Assembly (NCBI GenBank): GCA_963678055.1
Contig: OY782679.1
Coordinates: 2,604,001 to 2,668,000, forward strand
Length of the DNA stretch: 64,000 bases
Direction of reading: 5' to 3'
Source: CAXXOK01 sp963678055
Lineage (GTDB): Bacteria; Bacillota; Clostridia; Christensenellales; Aristaeellaceae
In this document: positions 42,167 to 50,214 of the stretch, piece by piece
Layout of the letters: each line of letters starts with the position of its first letter
Numbering within the stretch: the stretch's first letter is position 1
Notes under the pieces: generated by a model
Seen by the model: the letters and a program-made list of their open reading frames with translations, nothing else
Database searches by the model: none
What the model was told of the DNA's origin: nothing
Program-made: the position numbers and the translations under genes

Positions 42167-43219
42167 TCAAGTCATCGGTTCGGTCGCAATCGGGTAGTAG
42201 AATATATCCATGAGCATATCGCTCAGTGCGTCTTTGTCAGCATAAAACTCGTTAAACCCATGGGGCCCGGTTCGGTACTCTCCCGCCATGCGTACAGGCT
42301 CTAGCTGATTATAATCGCGGGTGTTCCATGCTTCGTTGATCATGCGACCGCGCCGCATATCGGTTTGAAAGTAGGGAGCAAGCGTATCCAGCAGATTATG
42401 CAGAAACGCGGCACTGCCCTCTTCATGAATACGCTGGGAGATGCGCTCAGCCAGCGAGTCCATAAAAATCCGCTGGCGGTTCATGCGCGCTGCGTTGGTG
42501 CCCACCCCGATGTACATACGACCGCGGACGAAGTATTCCGCCTGCATGCCCTGCAATGTCAGGGTTGTCCCTTTGACCATCTCGGGGTCTAGGATGGAGA
42601 AGTCGTCCTCCAGCGTTACCGTTACGCCGCCAAGGGCATCGTTCAGGGTCGGGATACCATCCATATCCATGGAGATATAAAAGTCGATATCCGTATCGTT
42701 GAGCAGCTCGCTTACTGCGCGGACTGTTAACTCGCAACTTTGCTCCTTACCGTCGCCAAACCCGTGCGACAGGCAAATTTGCACCACGCGCGAACCAGTT
42801 TCATCGCCCAGAACCCCTAAGATGGTAATGCGGGTCATGGTATCCCTGTCGATTTGTATGGGCGTTATGGTGCGAGTATCATCGTTGAGTACCAGGAGCT
42901 GTAAGTAGTCTGCCTGACCGCCGTTGCGGTAGGTGAGGCCTAAATCATCCTGGTCGGAGTAGCGGTCTACGCCGATGACGAGGATGGTGGTAAGATTCTC
43001 GTAAGGGCGGTACAGTGCACCTTTGTATTTCGTGGGAGGACTTTCAGCAAAGCGCGCTTTCAAATCTGCATCCAGCGCAATGTTCTTCTGTTTAGCTTCC
43101 AGCGACTGTCCCAGCCAGGAAATGACAACGATCACAATGGCTAGCAGGATAATAAGAATGGTTGATACCCCATACACAGATCTGCGGCTGGCGTTGTGCA
43201 GATTCCAGCGCTTTAGCAT
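42167..43219 (-). CDS. LytR-CpsA-Psr (LCP) family glycopolymer ligase
   Basis: 350 aa. One N-terminal membrane helix (about residues 17-37) and an external LCP domain. The family core is seen in TTILVIGVDRYSD, GGQADYLQLLVLNDD, ITPIQIDRDTM (the Arg that holds the pyrophosphate), and EYFVRGRMYIGVGTNAARMNRQRIF (split RxxxN/R-x-R region). LCP enzymes transfer polysaccharide from the lipid carrier to peptidoglycan. First gene of the minus-strand cps regulatory operon, with a TTGACT-17-TATAAT promoter. The LCP domain is followed by a tail of about 60 residues (FNEFYADKDALSDML). Confidence 0.88.
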   Translation of the reverse strand: MLKRWNLHNASRRSVYGVSTILIILLAIVIVVISWLGQSLEAKQKNIALDADLKARFAESPPTKYKGALYRPYENLTTILVIGVDRYSDQDDLGLTYRNGGQADYLQLLVLNDDTRTITPIQIDRDTMTRITILGVLGDETGSRVVQICLSHGFGDGKEQSCELTVRAVSELLNDTDIDFYISMDMDGIPTLNDALGGVTVTLEDDFSILDPEMVKGTTLTLQGMQAEYFVRGRMYIGVGTNAARMNRQRIFMDSLAERISQRIHEEGSAAFLHNLLDTLAPYFQTDMRRGRMINEAWNTRDYNQLEPVRMAGEYRTGPHGFNEFYADKDALSDMLMDIFYYPIATEPMT

Positions 43220-43336
43220 CGCTGGTCTCCTCCCATTCTTCTTTGAACCCTCATACCCGTTGATGAACAGCCAGGGTCAATATCTTCAGTATGACGCAAC
43301 GACGCGCCGTAAAAACATGCATGCTTATGCATGGTA

Positions 43337-43365
43337 ATTATAGCATCAAGGGTTTGGCAAGTCAA
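43337..43365 (-). promoter_or_regulatory. Promoter of the LCP-cpsCDB operon
   Basis: Minus strand TTGACT (43360-43365), 17-nt spacer, TATAAT (43337-43342). Divergent from the GGDEF-like gene promoter about 90 nt away. Confidence 0.8.
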
Positions 43366-43450
43366 TGAAGCAAAACACACAACGTTTTCACGCCCGCAGA
43401 GCCACAGTTTTCACCTCCGTTTCTATATGGACATGAAACCCCATAAATAT

Positions 43451-43492
43451 ATTACAAAAGTGTTTACAAATTGCTAAGCTTTTGTTATAATC
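43451..43492 (+). promoter_or_regulatory. Promoter of the GGDEF-like gene
   Basis: TTTACA (43463-43468), 17-nt spacer, TATAAT (43486-43491). Aligned without gaps to 27609-27650 it is identical at 31 of 42 positions, well beyond the two hexamers. Common control with the polysaccharide operon is inferred. Confidence 0.75.
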
Positions 43493-43498
43493 CTTTCA

Positions 43499-43584
43499 TA
43501 AACCGGCAATTACCGTGCTTTTGTGCAAGTCGAATGTGCCCGGCGCAGCGGTTGCCCTACCCGCACCAAGTCTAAACCGAGGAA
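43499..43584 (+). other. 5' leader of the GGDEF-like gene
   Basis: About 90 nt between promoter and ribosome binding site, GC-rich, with small stems (CGG/CCG at the start; GGC/GCC around GCAGCGGTT). Because the gene is linked to c-di-GMP I looked for a GEMM riboswitch, but its conserved bases are absent. Unclassified. Confidence 0.3.
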
Positions 43585-43593
43585 ATGAGCAAC

Positions 43594-44784
43594 ATGAAAA
43601 CGAAGTTTACGGCCTTTTTACGGGAAAAACAGTCTCTACGGGAGCTTGTCGTGACCGACGCGGGAAAACCGTCTGTCGATGCTGCATTTGCCTTGCCATG
43701 GCAAAGCAAGCTCAATCTGCTGGCGATGGAGTCCGATAAGTCTACAGCGGTGTTTCTGCGCGTGCAGCAAACAGCTGTCAACGTCTGGCTGCAAAGCAAT
43801 CAGGCAGTGCAAACATCCGTCCAGCAGCTGTTTCAAAGTGGCCTGTACCTGCGTACCGGGTACGGCAGCGAAGGGATGCTCATCGCAAACCGCAGTACTA
43901 ATGATACAAGCGGCAGCCCCGCAGCAATTCCCACCTGCTTTGGTCTGCCCGTCCAGTGGCCCGACGGCGTACTGTTCGGCGTACTCGCTATTGTCAATTA
44001 TCCGGGTAAAAAACTAAAACCCGTGTATGAAAATCTATTATCCGACCTGCAGGACACCATCGAGCTCGCACTCGATACCCTGCAAGCACCGCCTGTGACA
44101 GATGAAGCAGAACCGGCCGAAGCGCCGGCCACTGTTTCCGCGCCCAAGGCTCCCGCTGCCGTACAGCCGGAGGCTGAAACCCCGGAAGAACCCGCGGCCG
44201 AGGCTCCCGTGATTGCCGAGACACAGCCTGCGCCGGAGGCACCAGCCACCCAGCCTGCGCCGGTGCCCGTGCAAAACACGGAAACCGACACGCTGACGGG
44301 CATTTACAGCCGTAAGAAAATTGAAGAAATTCTCAAGCACGAGTTCGAACGCGCCCGTCGGTACTTTAAAACCTTCTCTGTGAGCATGATCGACCTCAAC
44401 GGATTTCAAGCGCTGAACGCAAACTTCGGCCAGGATGCCGGAGACGCAGCGCTGAAAGCCTTTGCCAAGAGTGTGGGGTCAAAAATTCGTGAAACGGACT
44501 CCTGGGGACGTTGGAACGGCGATGCGTTTATTTTGGTTTGCCCCTATGCCGACACCGTGGAAACGCAGCAAATGTTTGCACGAATCAAACCCTTGGTCAG
44601 TAGCGACATGAAGGATATTGAAGGGTTTTCGGATTATTCCCTCGGCGTATCACAATACGAGCCCGAAGACCTGAGCTATATGGCGATCATTGGCCGGGCT
44701 GAGGATAATATGCATCACTATCAAGAGGTGATCAAGCGCAAGCCTTTCCTGGCAGCGGATGACCGCAACGCAGGCACACGCTGA
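43594..44784 (+). CDS. GAF-like protein with degenerate GGDEF domain, candidate c-di-GMP receptor
   Basis: 396 aa, no membrane segment. The N-terminal domain (about 1-160) ends LPVQWPDGVLFGVLAIVNYP, the late strand of a GAF fold. A Pro/Ala/Glu linker (about 165-229) leads to a GGDEF-fold domain from residue 231 (TDTLTGIYSRKKIEEIL). The signature is Asn308-Gly-Asp-Ala-Phe312 instead of GGDEF or GGEEF, and the metal-binding DxD is DLN, so diguanylate cyclase activity is unlikely. Yet Arg299-Glu-Thr-Asp302 stands exactly five residues before it, the standard I-site for c-di-GMP. GAF plus degenerate GGDEF with an I-site is the PelD plan. ATG at 43594 is used (GAGGAA 9 nt upstream). Confidence 0.85.
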   Translation: MKTKFTAFLREKQSLRELVVTDAGKPSVDAAFALPWQSKLNLLAMESDKSTAVFLRVQQTAVNVWLQSNQAVQTSVQQLFQSGLYLRTGYGSEGMLIANRSTNDTSGSPAAIPTCFGLPVQWPDGVLFGVLAIVNYPGKKLKPVYENLLSDLQDTIELALDTLQAPPVTDEAEPAEAPATVSAPKAPAAVQPEAETPEEPAAEAPVIAETQPAPEAPATQPAPVPVQNTETDTLTGIYSRKKIEEILKHEFERARRYFKTFSVSMIDLNGFQALNANFGQDAGDAALKAFAKSVGSKIRETDSWGRWNGDAFILVCPYADTVETQQMFARIKPLVSSDMKDIEGFSDYSLGVSQYEPEDLSYMAIIGRAEDNMHHYQEVIKRKPFLAADDRNAGTR

Positions 44785-44790
44785 TAGTAA

Positions 44791-44823
44791 AACCCCTGTG
44801 CTTACACAGTAGGGTTACGTTTT
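44791..44823. terminator. Bidirectional terminator between GGDEF-like and vanZ-like genes
   Basis: Stem AACCC-CTGTG / CACAG-TA-GGGTT with loop CTTA and a 2-nt bulge, covering the stop codon of the minus gene. TTTT follows on plus and TTTTAC on minus. Confidence 0.75.
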
Positions 44824-45404
44824 GGCTTTAGGAACATAAGGTACAGCAGCACACCAATCAGGCAGCCCAGAGTATTGTTGAAGAGATCATCAAACTCGAA
44901 AAAGCCCCGCTTGAAAACCAGCTGCGCGACCTCCGTCATCAAGCTCAGCGCCGTTCCCGTGAACACCACAACCCAGGGGAAGGCCTGAAACCCTTTGCGC
45001 AGGCGTGGATGTGCCGAAAACTTTGGAAGCGTTAGGATACGAGGCCAGGCAAATGGCAGCAGATACCCAAAGGGCACGTAGAGCAGGATGTTGAGGACAA
45101 TCTGTTTCAAAATGCGGCTGTCGGCAATCGATAGCCCCGGAAACAGTCCACCTCCGCCCATGCTAAAGGCCCTGCGGTAGGACCAGAACGGCGATAGCAA
45201 TACCCGGAACCGATACCCGGACGGGCGCGTTAACAACGTAGCGGTTATGATGATTGCCACGTACAGCGCAAGCAGGAAAAACCGCGTGTAGGACAGCAAC
45301 TGTTCATGGCGCTGCAGCGGTTTGGTCACCAGCTTCAGCAAAAGCGCGCCGCCCAGCGCGGGGATTGCAATTAGAACAATCCATGTCCAAGGAAATGTCA
45401 TCAT
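44802..45404 (-). CDS. VanZ-like membrane protein
   Basis: 200-aa protein with about five transmembrane helices. The VanZ-like core is visible: YTRFFLLALYVAIIITATLL, ILKQIVLNILLYVPFGYLLP (the N-x-x-L-x-x-P-F-G motif), SLMTEVAQLVFKRGFFEFDD (EXXQ-F-R-x-x-D-x-x-D-x-x-N type) and NNTLGCLIGVLLY. The family is linked to low-level teicoplanin resistance in VanZ itself, but most members have no known role. ATG at 45404 is favoured (AAAGAG 8 nt upstream); the frame extends to a TTG at 45425. Lies within the polysaccharide locus, divergent from wbpB. Confidence 0.85.
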   Translation of the reverse strand: MMTFPWTWIVLIAIPALGGALLLKLVTKPLQRHEQLLSYTRFFLLALYVAIIITATLLTRPSGYRFRVLLSPFWSYRRAFSMGGGGLFPGLSIADSRILKQIVLNILLYVPFGYLLPFAWPRILTLPKFSAHPRLRKGFQAFPWVVVFTGTALSLMTEVAQLVFKRGFFEFDDLFNNTLGCLIGVLLYLMFLKPKRNPTV

Positions 45405-45576
45405 CGTGCCAGCTCTTTCTATCAATCAATGTTGCGGGAATATCCCGTGTTTTTGGCCGATATGCAGCTTATGCGCATACCCGCCAAGGTGCCTACAGTA
45501 TAGGGACGTACACAACCGCTGTCAACCACAGCATAAAGCCGTCCCATCCCCCATTCAACATTCAGGAGGACACGCC

Positions 45577-46653
45577 ATGAAATATGCGCTGATCGGCTGC
45601 GGACGCATTTCACCCAACCATATCGAAGCGGCAAAACAAAACGCACTGGAGTTTTGCGCCATTTGCGACCCGCTGCCGGAGCGCATGGCTGAAAAAGCAG
45701 AGGCGTTTGCCCTGCCCGATAGCGTGCATCATTATACCGATTATAAAGAACTACTGGCCACAGAAAAGCCGCAGCTGGTTGCCATCGCGACCGAGTCCGG
45801 CAAGCATGCGGCCATCGCGCTGGATTGTATTGCCGCCGGCTGCCATGTGATTATCGAAAAACCCATCGCCCTGTCCATACAGGACGCTGATGCCATTATA
45901 CAGGCCGCGGAGCAGGCCGGGGTTACGGTTTGCGCCTGCCACCAGAACCGCTTTAACAAATCCGTACAGAAGATACGCCAGGCAATGGACGACGGTCGCT
46001 TCGGTCGGCTGCTGCACGGCACGGCGCACATCCGCTGGAACCGTGGTAAGTCGTACTACGAGCAGGCCTTGTGGCGCGGCACCTGGGCGCAGGACGGCGG
46101 TGCGCTGATGAACCAGTGCATTCACAATATCGATCTGCTCCGCTGGATGATGGGCGGCGACATTGACGAGGTGTTTGCCTACACCGACCAGCTGACGCAC
46201 CCCTATATTCAGGCCGAAGACCTCGGCATGGCGCTGGTCAAGTTTACCAACGGGTCCTACGGGATTATCGAGGGGACGACCAACATCTACCCAAAAAACC
46301 TGGAAGAAACGCTGTATCTGTTTGGCGAAAGCGGCACGGTGAAAACCGGGGGCCAGTCCGTGAATATCATCGAGGAATGGCGCTTTGCCGACACGCTGGA
46401 CGACCCGGAGCAGGTTAAGCAGACCTACCACGAAAGCCCGCCCAATGTATACGGCTTTGGTCACACACCGCTGTACGCCGATGTGATCGACGCGATTACA
46501 CATAATCGGCAGCCTTATGTAAGCGCGCAGGACGGCAAGCGCGCCCTGGAGCTGGTGCTCGCCATTTATCAATCCGCCGCCAGCGGCAAACCCGTGAAAC
46601 TTCCGCTGGAACACGGCTCCACCATGGACTTTGCAGGACGGTTTACAGTATGA
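45577..46653 (+). CDS. wbpB: UDP-GlcNAcA 3-dehydrogenase (WbpB/WlbA type)
   Basis: 358-aa Gfo/Idh/MocA oxidoreductase. N-terminal NAD fold YALIGCGRISPNHIEAA, EKPIALS (the EKP motif), CHQNRFNKSVQKIR and the catalytic region WAQDGGALMNQCIHNIDLLRWMMG. The CHQNRFN and SYYEQALWRGTW blocks are characteristic of the WlbA/WbpB branch, which oxidises UDP-GlcNAc uronic acid at C3. ATG at 45577 follows AGGAGGA by 6 nt; the upstream frame to 45322 is not coding. First of four genes with WbpD, WbpE and WbpA types in tight order, so the pathway assignment is strong. Confidence 0.9.
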   Translation: MKYALIGCGRISPNHIEAAKQNALEFCAICDPLPERMAEKAEAFALPDSVHHYTDYKELLATEKPQLVAIATESGKHAAIALDCIAAGCHVIIEKPIALSIQDADAIIQAAEQAGVTVCACHQNRFNKSVQKIRQAMDDGRFGRLLHGTAHIRWNRGKSYYEQALWRGTWAQDGGALMNQCIHNIDLLRWMMGGDIDEVFAYTDQLTHPYIQAEDLGMALVKFTNGSYGIIEGTTNIYPKNLEETLYLFGESGTVKTGGQSVNIIEEWRFADTLDDPEQVKQTYHESPPNVYGFGHTPLYADVIDAITHNRQPYVSAQDGKRALELVLAIYQSAASGKPVKLPLEHGSTMDFAGRFTV

Positions 46654-47216
46654 GTTATTTCGTGCATGCCACAAGCGTTGTCGACGACGGCGTGACCATC
46701 GGCGACAATACAAAAATATGGTACTTTTGCCATGTGCAGCAGGGCGCAGCCATCGGCAGCAACTGCTCGCTTGGTCAGAACGTGAACATTGCAAGCAACG
46801 TAAGCATCGGCAACGGCTGCCGCATTCAGAACAACGTATCCATCTACCAAGGGGTTACGCTGGAAGATTATGTGTTCTGCGGCCCTTCGAGCGTGTTTAC
46901 CAACGTGCTGTTTCCCCGCGCCAAGTATTTAAGCGGCAGTGACGGGTTTGTCAAAACCCTGCTGAAAACCGGCGCATCCATCGGTGCGAACGCCACCGTG
47001 GTCTGCGGTCATACCGTTGGAAAATGGGCGATGATCGCCGCAGGCGCCGTTGTCACCAACGACGTTCCCGACTACGCGCTGATGCTGGGTGCCCCGGCAC
47101 GCCAGCATGGCTGGGTGTGCGAATGCGGCCAGCGTTTGGGGGACGACCTTCGCTGCCCCACCTGCGGCAAGCAATACCAGCAGGGTTCTTCGGGGCTCCG
47201 CGAAACAGAGAAATAG
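46650..47216 (+). CDS. wbpD: UDP-2,3-diaminosugar acid N-acetyltransferase (WbpD/WlbB type)
   Basis: 188-aa left-handed beta-helix enzyme with hexapeptide repeats (VVDDGVTIGDNTKIWYFCHV, GAAIGSNCSLGQNVNIASNV, SIGANATVVCGHTVGKWAM). VFTNVLFPRAKYL and MLGAPARQHGWVCECG are typical of WbpD. It acetylates the 3-amino group made by WbpE. A short C-terminal stretch CECGQRLGDDLRCPTCGKQY has the CxC-x9-CxxC look of a zinc ribbon, common in this family. Overlaps wbpB by ATGA. Confidence 0.9.
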   Translation: MSYFVHATSVVDDGVTIGDNTKIWYFCHVQQGAAIGSNCSLGQNVNIASNVSIGNGCRIQNNVSIYQGVTLEDYVFCGPSSVFTNVLFPRAKYLSGSDGFVKTLLKTGASIGANATVVCGHTVGKWAMIAAGAVVTNDVPDYALMLGAPARQHGWVCECGQRLGDDLRCPTCGKQYQQGSSGLRETEK

Positions 47217-47225
47217 GAGGCCACT

Positions 47226-48359
47226 ATGCGGTTTCGGGATCTGCAAGCGCAGTATCAGCACTTAAAGGCGGACATTGACCAGGGCATCGCCGATGTTCTG
47301 GATAGTTCGGCATTTATTCTGGGGGCTAAGGTAACGGAGCTGGAAGACGCACTCAAAGAGTATGTCGGCGTGAAGCATTGCGTGGCCTGCGCCAACGGTA
47401 CCGATGCCCTGCAGCTCGTGCTCATGGCCTGGGGCATAGGCCCCGGCGACGCGGTGTTTACCGCTGATTTTACCTATATCGCCTCGGCGGGAACCGCGTC
47501 CATCCTCGGCGCAACGCCCGTGATGGTGGATATCGACTCCAAAACCTTTACCATTGATCCAGCCGCACTGGAGTGGCAGATTAAACGCGTATTGCGCGAA
47601 GGCAAGCTTACACCGCGCGTGATTGTTCCAGTGGATTTGTTCGGCTTGCCGGCTGAATACCCGGAGATTGAGCGGATTGCGCGCAAATATGGCCTGCGTG
47701 TGCTGGAAGACGGCGCACAGGGCTTTGGTGGCAATATCGGCGGTAAGCGGGTGTGCTCCTTTGGCGATGCGGCAACAACCTCCTTCTTCCCCGCCAAACC
47801 CCTGGGCTGCTATGGCGATGGCGGCGCGATTTTTACAGATGACGACGCGCTTGCTGCCATGCTGCGCTCCCTGCGTACCCAGGGCGGATCGGCCACCGAT
47901 AAGTACGACAACCGCATCACCGGTATGAACTCGCGGCTGGATGCCTTACAGGCCGCTATTTTGCTGCCCAAGCTGCGCGCCTTTATTCAGGAAGAGCTGG
48001 AAGCAGTCAACTCGACAGCCGCCGCTTATACCCACTGTTTGCAATCCCTGGTCGAAACACCGTTTGTGCCGGATGGCTACCTGTCCAGCTGGGCACAATA
48101 CACCATTGTAGCCAAGGACGAAGCGCAGCGCGACCGCCTGCGCGCCGCACTGAAAGACGCGGGCGTCCCCACGATGGTCTATTATCCGCGCGGCCTGCAC
48201 CAGCAGACCGTGTACCAGAGCTTAGACCTGCCGGACGCCTGGTACCCCAACACCATCCGGGCGACGCAAACCGTGCTGAACCTGCCAATGCACCCCTACA
48301 TGCAAGATAAGGATATCGCGCTGATCTGCGAAACCATACGCGCAGCACTGCGCCCCTAA
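47226..48359 (+). CDS. wbpE: UDP-3-keto-sugar aminotransferase (WbpE/WlbC type)
   Basis: 377-aa DegT/DnrJ/EryC1 aminotransferase. The PLP lysine is Lys191 in SFFPAKPLGCYGDGGAIFT. Other marks are ANGTDALQLVLMAWGIGPGD, ADFTYIASAGTASILGATPV, LEDGAQGFGGNIGG and GMNSRLDALQAAIL. It uses glutamate to aminate C3 of the keto sugar acid produced by WbpB. It starts with RFRDLQAQYQHLKADIDQGI, the WbpE/WlbC beginning. AGGAGG lies 6-8 nt before the ATG. Confidence 0.92.
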   Translation: MRFRDLQAQYQHLKADIDQGIADVLDSSAFILGAKVTELEDALKEYVGVKHCVACANGTDALQLVLMAWGIGPGDAVFTADFTYIASAGTASILGATPVMVDIDSKTFTIDPAALEWQIKRVLREGKLTPRVIVPVDLFGLPAEYPEIERIARKYGLRVLEDGAQGFGGNIGGKRVCSFGDAATTSFFPAKPLGCYGDGGAIFTDDDALAAMLRSLRTQGGSATDKYDNRITGMNSRLDALQAAILLPKLRAFIQEELEAVNSTAAAYTHCLQSLVETPFVPDGYLSSWAQYTIVAKDEAQRDRLRAALKDAGVPTMVYYPRGLHQQTVYQSLDLPDAWYPNTIRATQTVLNLPMHPYMQDKDIALICETIRAALRP

Positions 48360-48376
48360 ACAACGGAGGACAACAC

Positions 48377-49681
48377 ATGAAACTGAAAGAAAAAATCCTG
48401 TCTAAGACATCCACCATGGGCGTGGTCGGCCTGGGATACGTGGGTCTGCCCCTGGCGGTGGAAAAAGCGAAAGCCGGGTTCCATGTCATCGGGTTTGATG
48501 TACAAAAACAAAAGGTGGATATGGTCAACGCCGGCTATAACTACATTGGCGATGTGGTCAACGAAGACCTGGCGGAAATCGTGTCCTCCGGCTTTTTACG
48601 CGCCACTGAAAGCTTTGCCGAGGTCGCCAGCTGCGATTGTGTATGCATTGCCGTGCCCACCCCGCTGGACAGCCACCAGCAGCCCGACATCAGCTACGTG
48701 AAAGCCTCCAGCGAAAGCATCCTCCCCTATCTGCACAAAGATATGCTGATCGTGCTGGAGTCCACCACCTACCCCGGCACCACCGAGGAGCTGCTCAGGC
48801 CGATTTTTGAATCGACAGGACTTCGCTGCGGCCAGGATTTTTATCTGGCCTTCTCCCCTGAGCGCGTAGACCCCGGCAACCTGATTTACAAAACCAAAAA
48901 CACCCCCAAAGTGGTTGGCGGTTGCACACCGGACTGTACCGATATTGCCGCCACCATGTATGAGCTTATTTTAGAAGCGCCCATTCACCGCGTGTCCTCC
49001 CCGGCGATCGCGGAAATGGAAAAGATTCTGGAAAACACCTACCGCAACGTAAACATCGGCCTGATCAACGAGCTGACCATGCTGTGTGAGCGCATGGGCA
49101 TCAGCATTTGGGAAGTCATCGAGGCCGCCAAAACCAAGCCCTACGGGTTTCAGGCCTTTTATCCCGGCCCGGGTCTGGGCGGCCACTGCATCCCGCTTGA
49201 TCCGTATTATCTGTCGTGGAAGGCACGGGAATATGGCTTTCATACATCCATGATCGAAAGCTCCATGATGGTCAACGACCAGATGCCCGCCTACTGCGTG
49301 CGGCGCATAATGGAGATTTTAAACCGCCACAAAGTGGTGATGAACGGCGCGAAGGTGCTGGTGCTGGGCGTGGCCTACAAACAAGATATCGACGATTATC
49401 GCGAAAGCCCGGCCCTGAAAGTGATTCAAGAATTGCAAAAGCACGGCGCGAACGTAAGCTACTACGACCCCTGGGTGCAGTCCTACCGTTATGAAGGCGT
49501 CTCCATGCAGGGCCAGCCGGAGCTGACTGAAGCCCTGCTGCAAGAGGCCGATATCGTGACCGTGACTACTGCCCACACCAACGTGGACTACACCTTTGTG
49601 CAACAGCATGCCAAAGTAGTGTTCGATACCAAAAACGCGATGAAAGCAGTCGCAAATCGCGAAAATATCGAAATCCTGTAA
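48377..49681 (+). CDS. wbpA: UDP-N-acetylglucosamine 6-dehydrogenase (WbpA type)
   Basis: 434-aa UDP-sugar dehydrogenase. N-terminal NAD domain MGVVGLGYVGLPLAVEKAKA, then CVCIAVPTPLD, LESTTYPGTTEE and FSPERVDPGN. The catalytic Cys271 is in GLGGHCIPLDPYYLSWKA. The C-terminal domain (MNGAKVLVLGVAYKQDIDDY) binds UDP. The PERVDPGN and GGHCIPLDP pattern is that of the UDP-GlcNAc/UDP-ManNAc dehydrogenases (WbpA/WbpO/TuaD-like). It makes UDP-GlcNAcA, the first step of the pathway, although it is the last gene. Terminator follows directly. Confidence 0.9.
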   Translation: MKLKEKILSKTSTMGVVGLGYVGLPLAVEKAKAGFHVIGFDVQKQKVDMVNAGYNYIGDVVNEDLAEIVSSGFLRATESFAEVASCDCVCIAVPTPLDSHQQPDISYVKASSESILPYLHKDMLIVLESTTYPGTTEELLRPIFESTGLRCGQDFYLAFSPERVDPGNLIYKTKNTPKVVGGCTPDCTDIAATMYELILEAPIHRVSSPAIAEMEKILENTYRNVNIGLINELTMLCERMGISIWEVIEAAKTKPYGFQAFYPGPGLGGHCIPLDPYYLSWKAREYGFHTSMIESSMMVNDQMPAYCVRRIMEILNRHKVVMNGAKVLVLGVAYKQDIDDYRESPALKVIQELQKHGANVSYYDPWVQSYRYEGVSMQGQPELTEALLQEADIVTVTTAHTNVDYTFVQQHAKVVFDTKNAMKAVANRENIEIL

Positions 49682-49708
49682 GAAAACTAGATACCTATCA
49701 ACACAAAC

Positions 49709-49738
49709 AAAGAGAAGGCCTTTGCCTTCTCTTTTGGT
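49709..49738 (+). terminator. Terminator of the wbpB-D-E-A operon
   Basis: Stem AAAGAGAAGGC/GCCTTCTCTTT with loop CTTT (49709-49734), 28 nt after the stop of wbpA, then TGGTTT. Confidence 0.85.
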
Positions 49739-49762
49739 TTACACTGCTTTTAACCAGCCAAT

Positions 49763-49785
49763 GGTCTGTGACAACATCACAGACC
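49763..49785. promoter_or_regulatory. Perfect 9-bp inverted repeat upstream of the DUF6132-type gene
   Basis: GGTCTGTGA (49763-49771), CAACA, TCACAGACC (49777-49785). No T-run follows. Either an operator or a 5' mRNA hairpin for the small gene at 49848. Confidence 0.4.
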
Positions 49786-49847
49786 CCCGTCACTCCGCAC
49801 GCTATGGTAGGGTTATTCAATCAATCGGTAAGGGTAGGTGACGGTCT

Positions 49848-50009
49848 ATGCTAGGGCATGTGATCGGTGCGGTGATCGGCGGCGGCCTTGGGTATTTGTA
49901 CTACAAACTGGTGGGCTGCTCCACGGGCAGCTGCCCCATTACCAGCAATCCGTATATCTCCAGCATCTACGGCGCCGTGTTCGGGTTGCTGGTCGCAGGT
50001 ATGGTCTGA
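49848..50009 (+). CDS. Small DUF6132-type membrane protein
   Basis: 53-aa protein. It begins MLGHVIGAVIGGGLGYLYYK, a glycine-zipper transmembrane helix, followed by VGCSTGSCPITSNPYISSIY and a second hydrophobic stretch (GAVFGLLVAGMV). The YYKxVGCxTGxCPITSNP block is the hallmark of the DUF6132 family, found widely in anaerobes, often near rhodanese or thioredoxin genes. The two cysteines (CSTGSC) could handle sulfur or redox chemistry, but function is unknown. AGGTGA lies 6 nt before the ATG. Flanked by a hairpin upstream and a terminator downstream, so monocistronic. Confidence 0.85.
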   Translation: MLGHVIGAVIGGGLGYLYYKLVGCSTGSCPITSNPYISSIYGAVFGLLVAGMV

Positions 50010-50042
50010 CCAGAAACTTTGCTCATTCGATAACACGCATCC

Positions 50043-50083
50043 GAGCGGCCGTCATGCTTTTTCATGATGTGCCGCGCTTTTTT
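50043..50083 (+). terminator. Terminator of the DUF6132-type gene
   Basis: GCGGC pairs with GCCGC and, inside, TCATG with CATGA around a T-rich loop; followed by CGCTTTTTT. 34 nt after the gene. Confidence 0.75.
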
Positions 50084-50214
50084 ATGCGCATACAGCAGTC
50101 CATCTTGACTTGCAATGCGCTAAGATGATAGCATTTGAATAGAATTCACCAGCCGCCTGACGTATATCTTCAGCTATTCATACACAAGGTGCGTTGTTGC
50201 ATGGGAGGCTAGCT

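Noticed and set aside
43499..43584. c-di-GMP (GEMM) riboswitch upstream of the GGDEF-like gene
   Set aside because: Biologically tempting, but the conserved GGCAAACC, GNRA loop and GGGACGCAAAGCC blocks are missing.
43594..44784. Active diguanylate cyclase
   Set aside because: Signature NGDAF and metal site DLN both depart from residues needed for catalysis.
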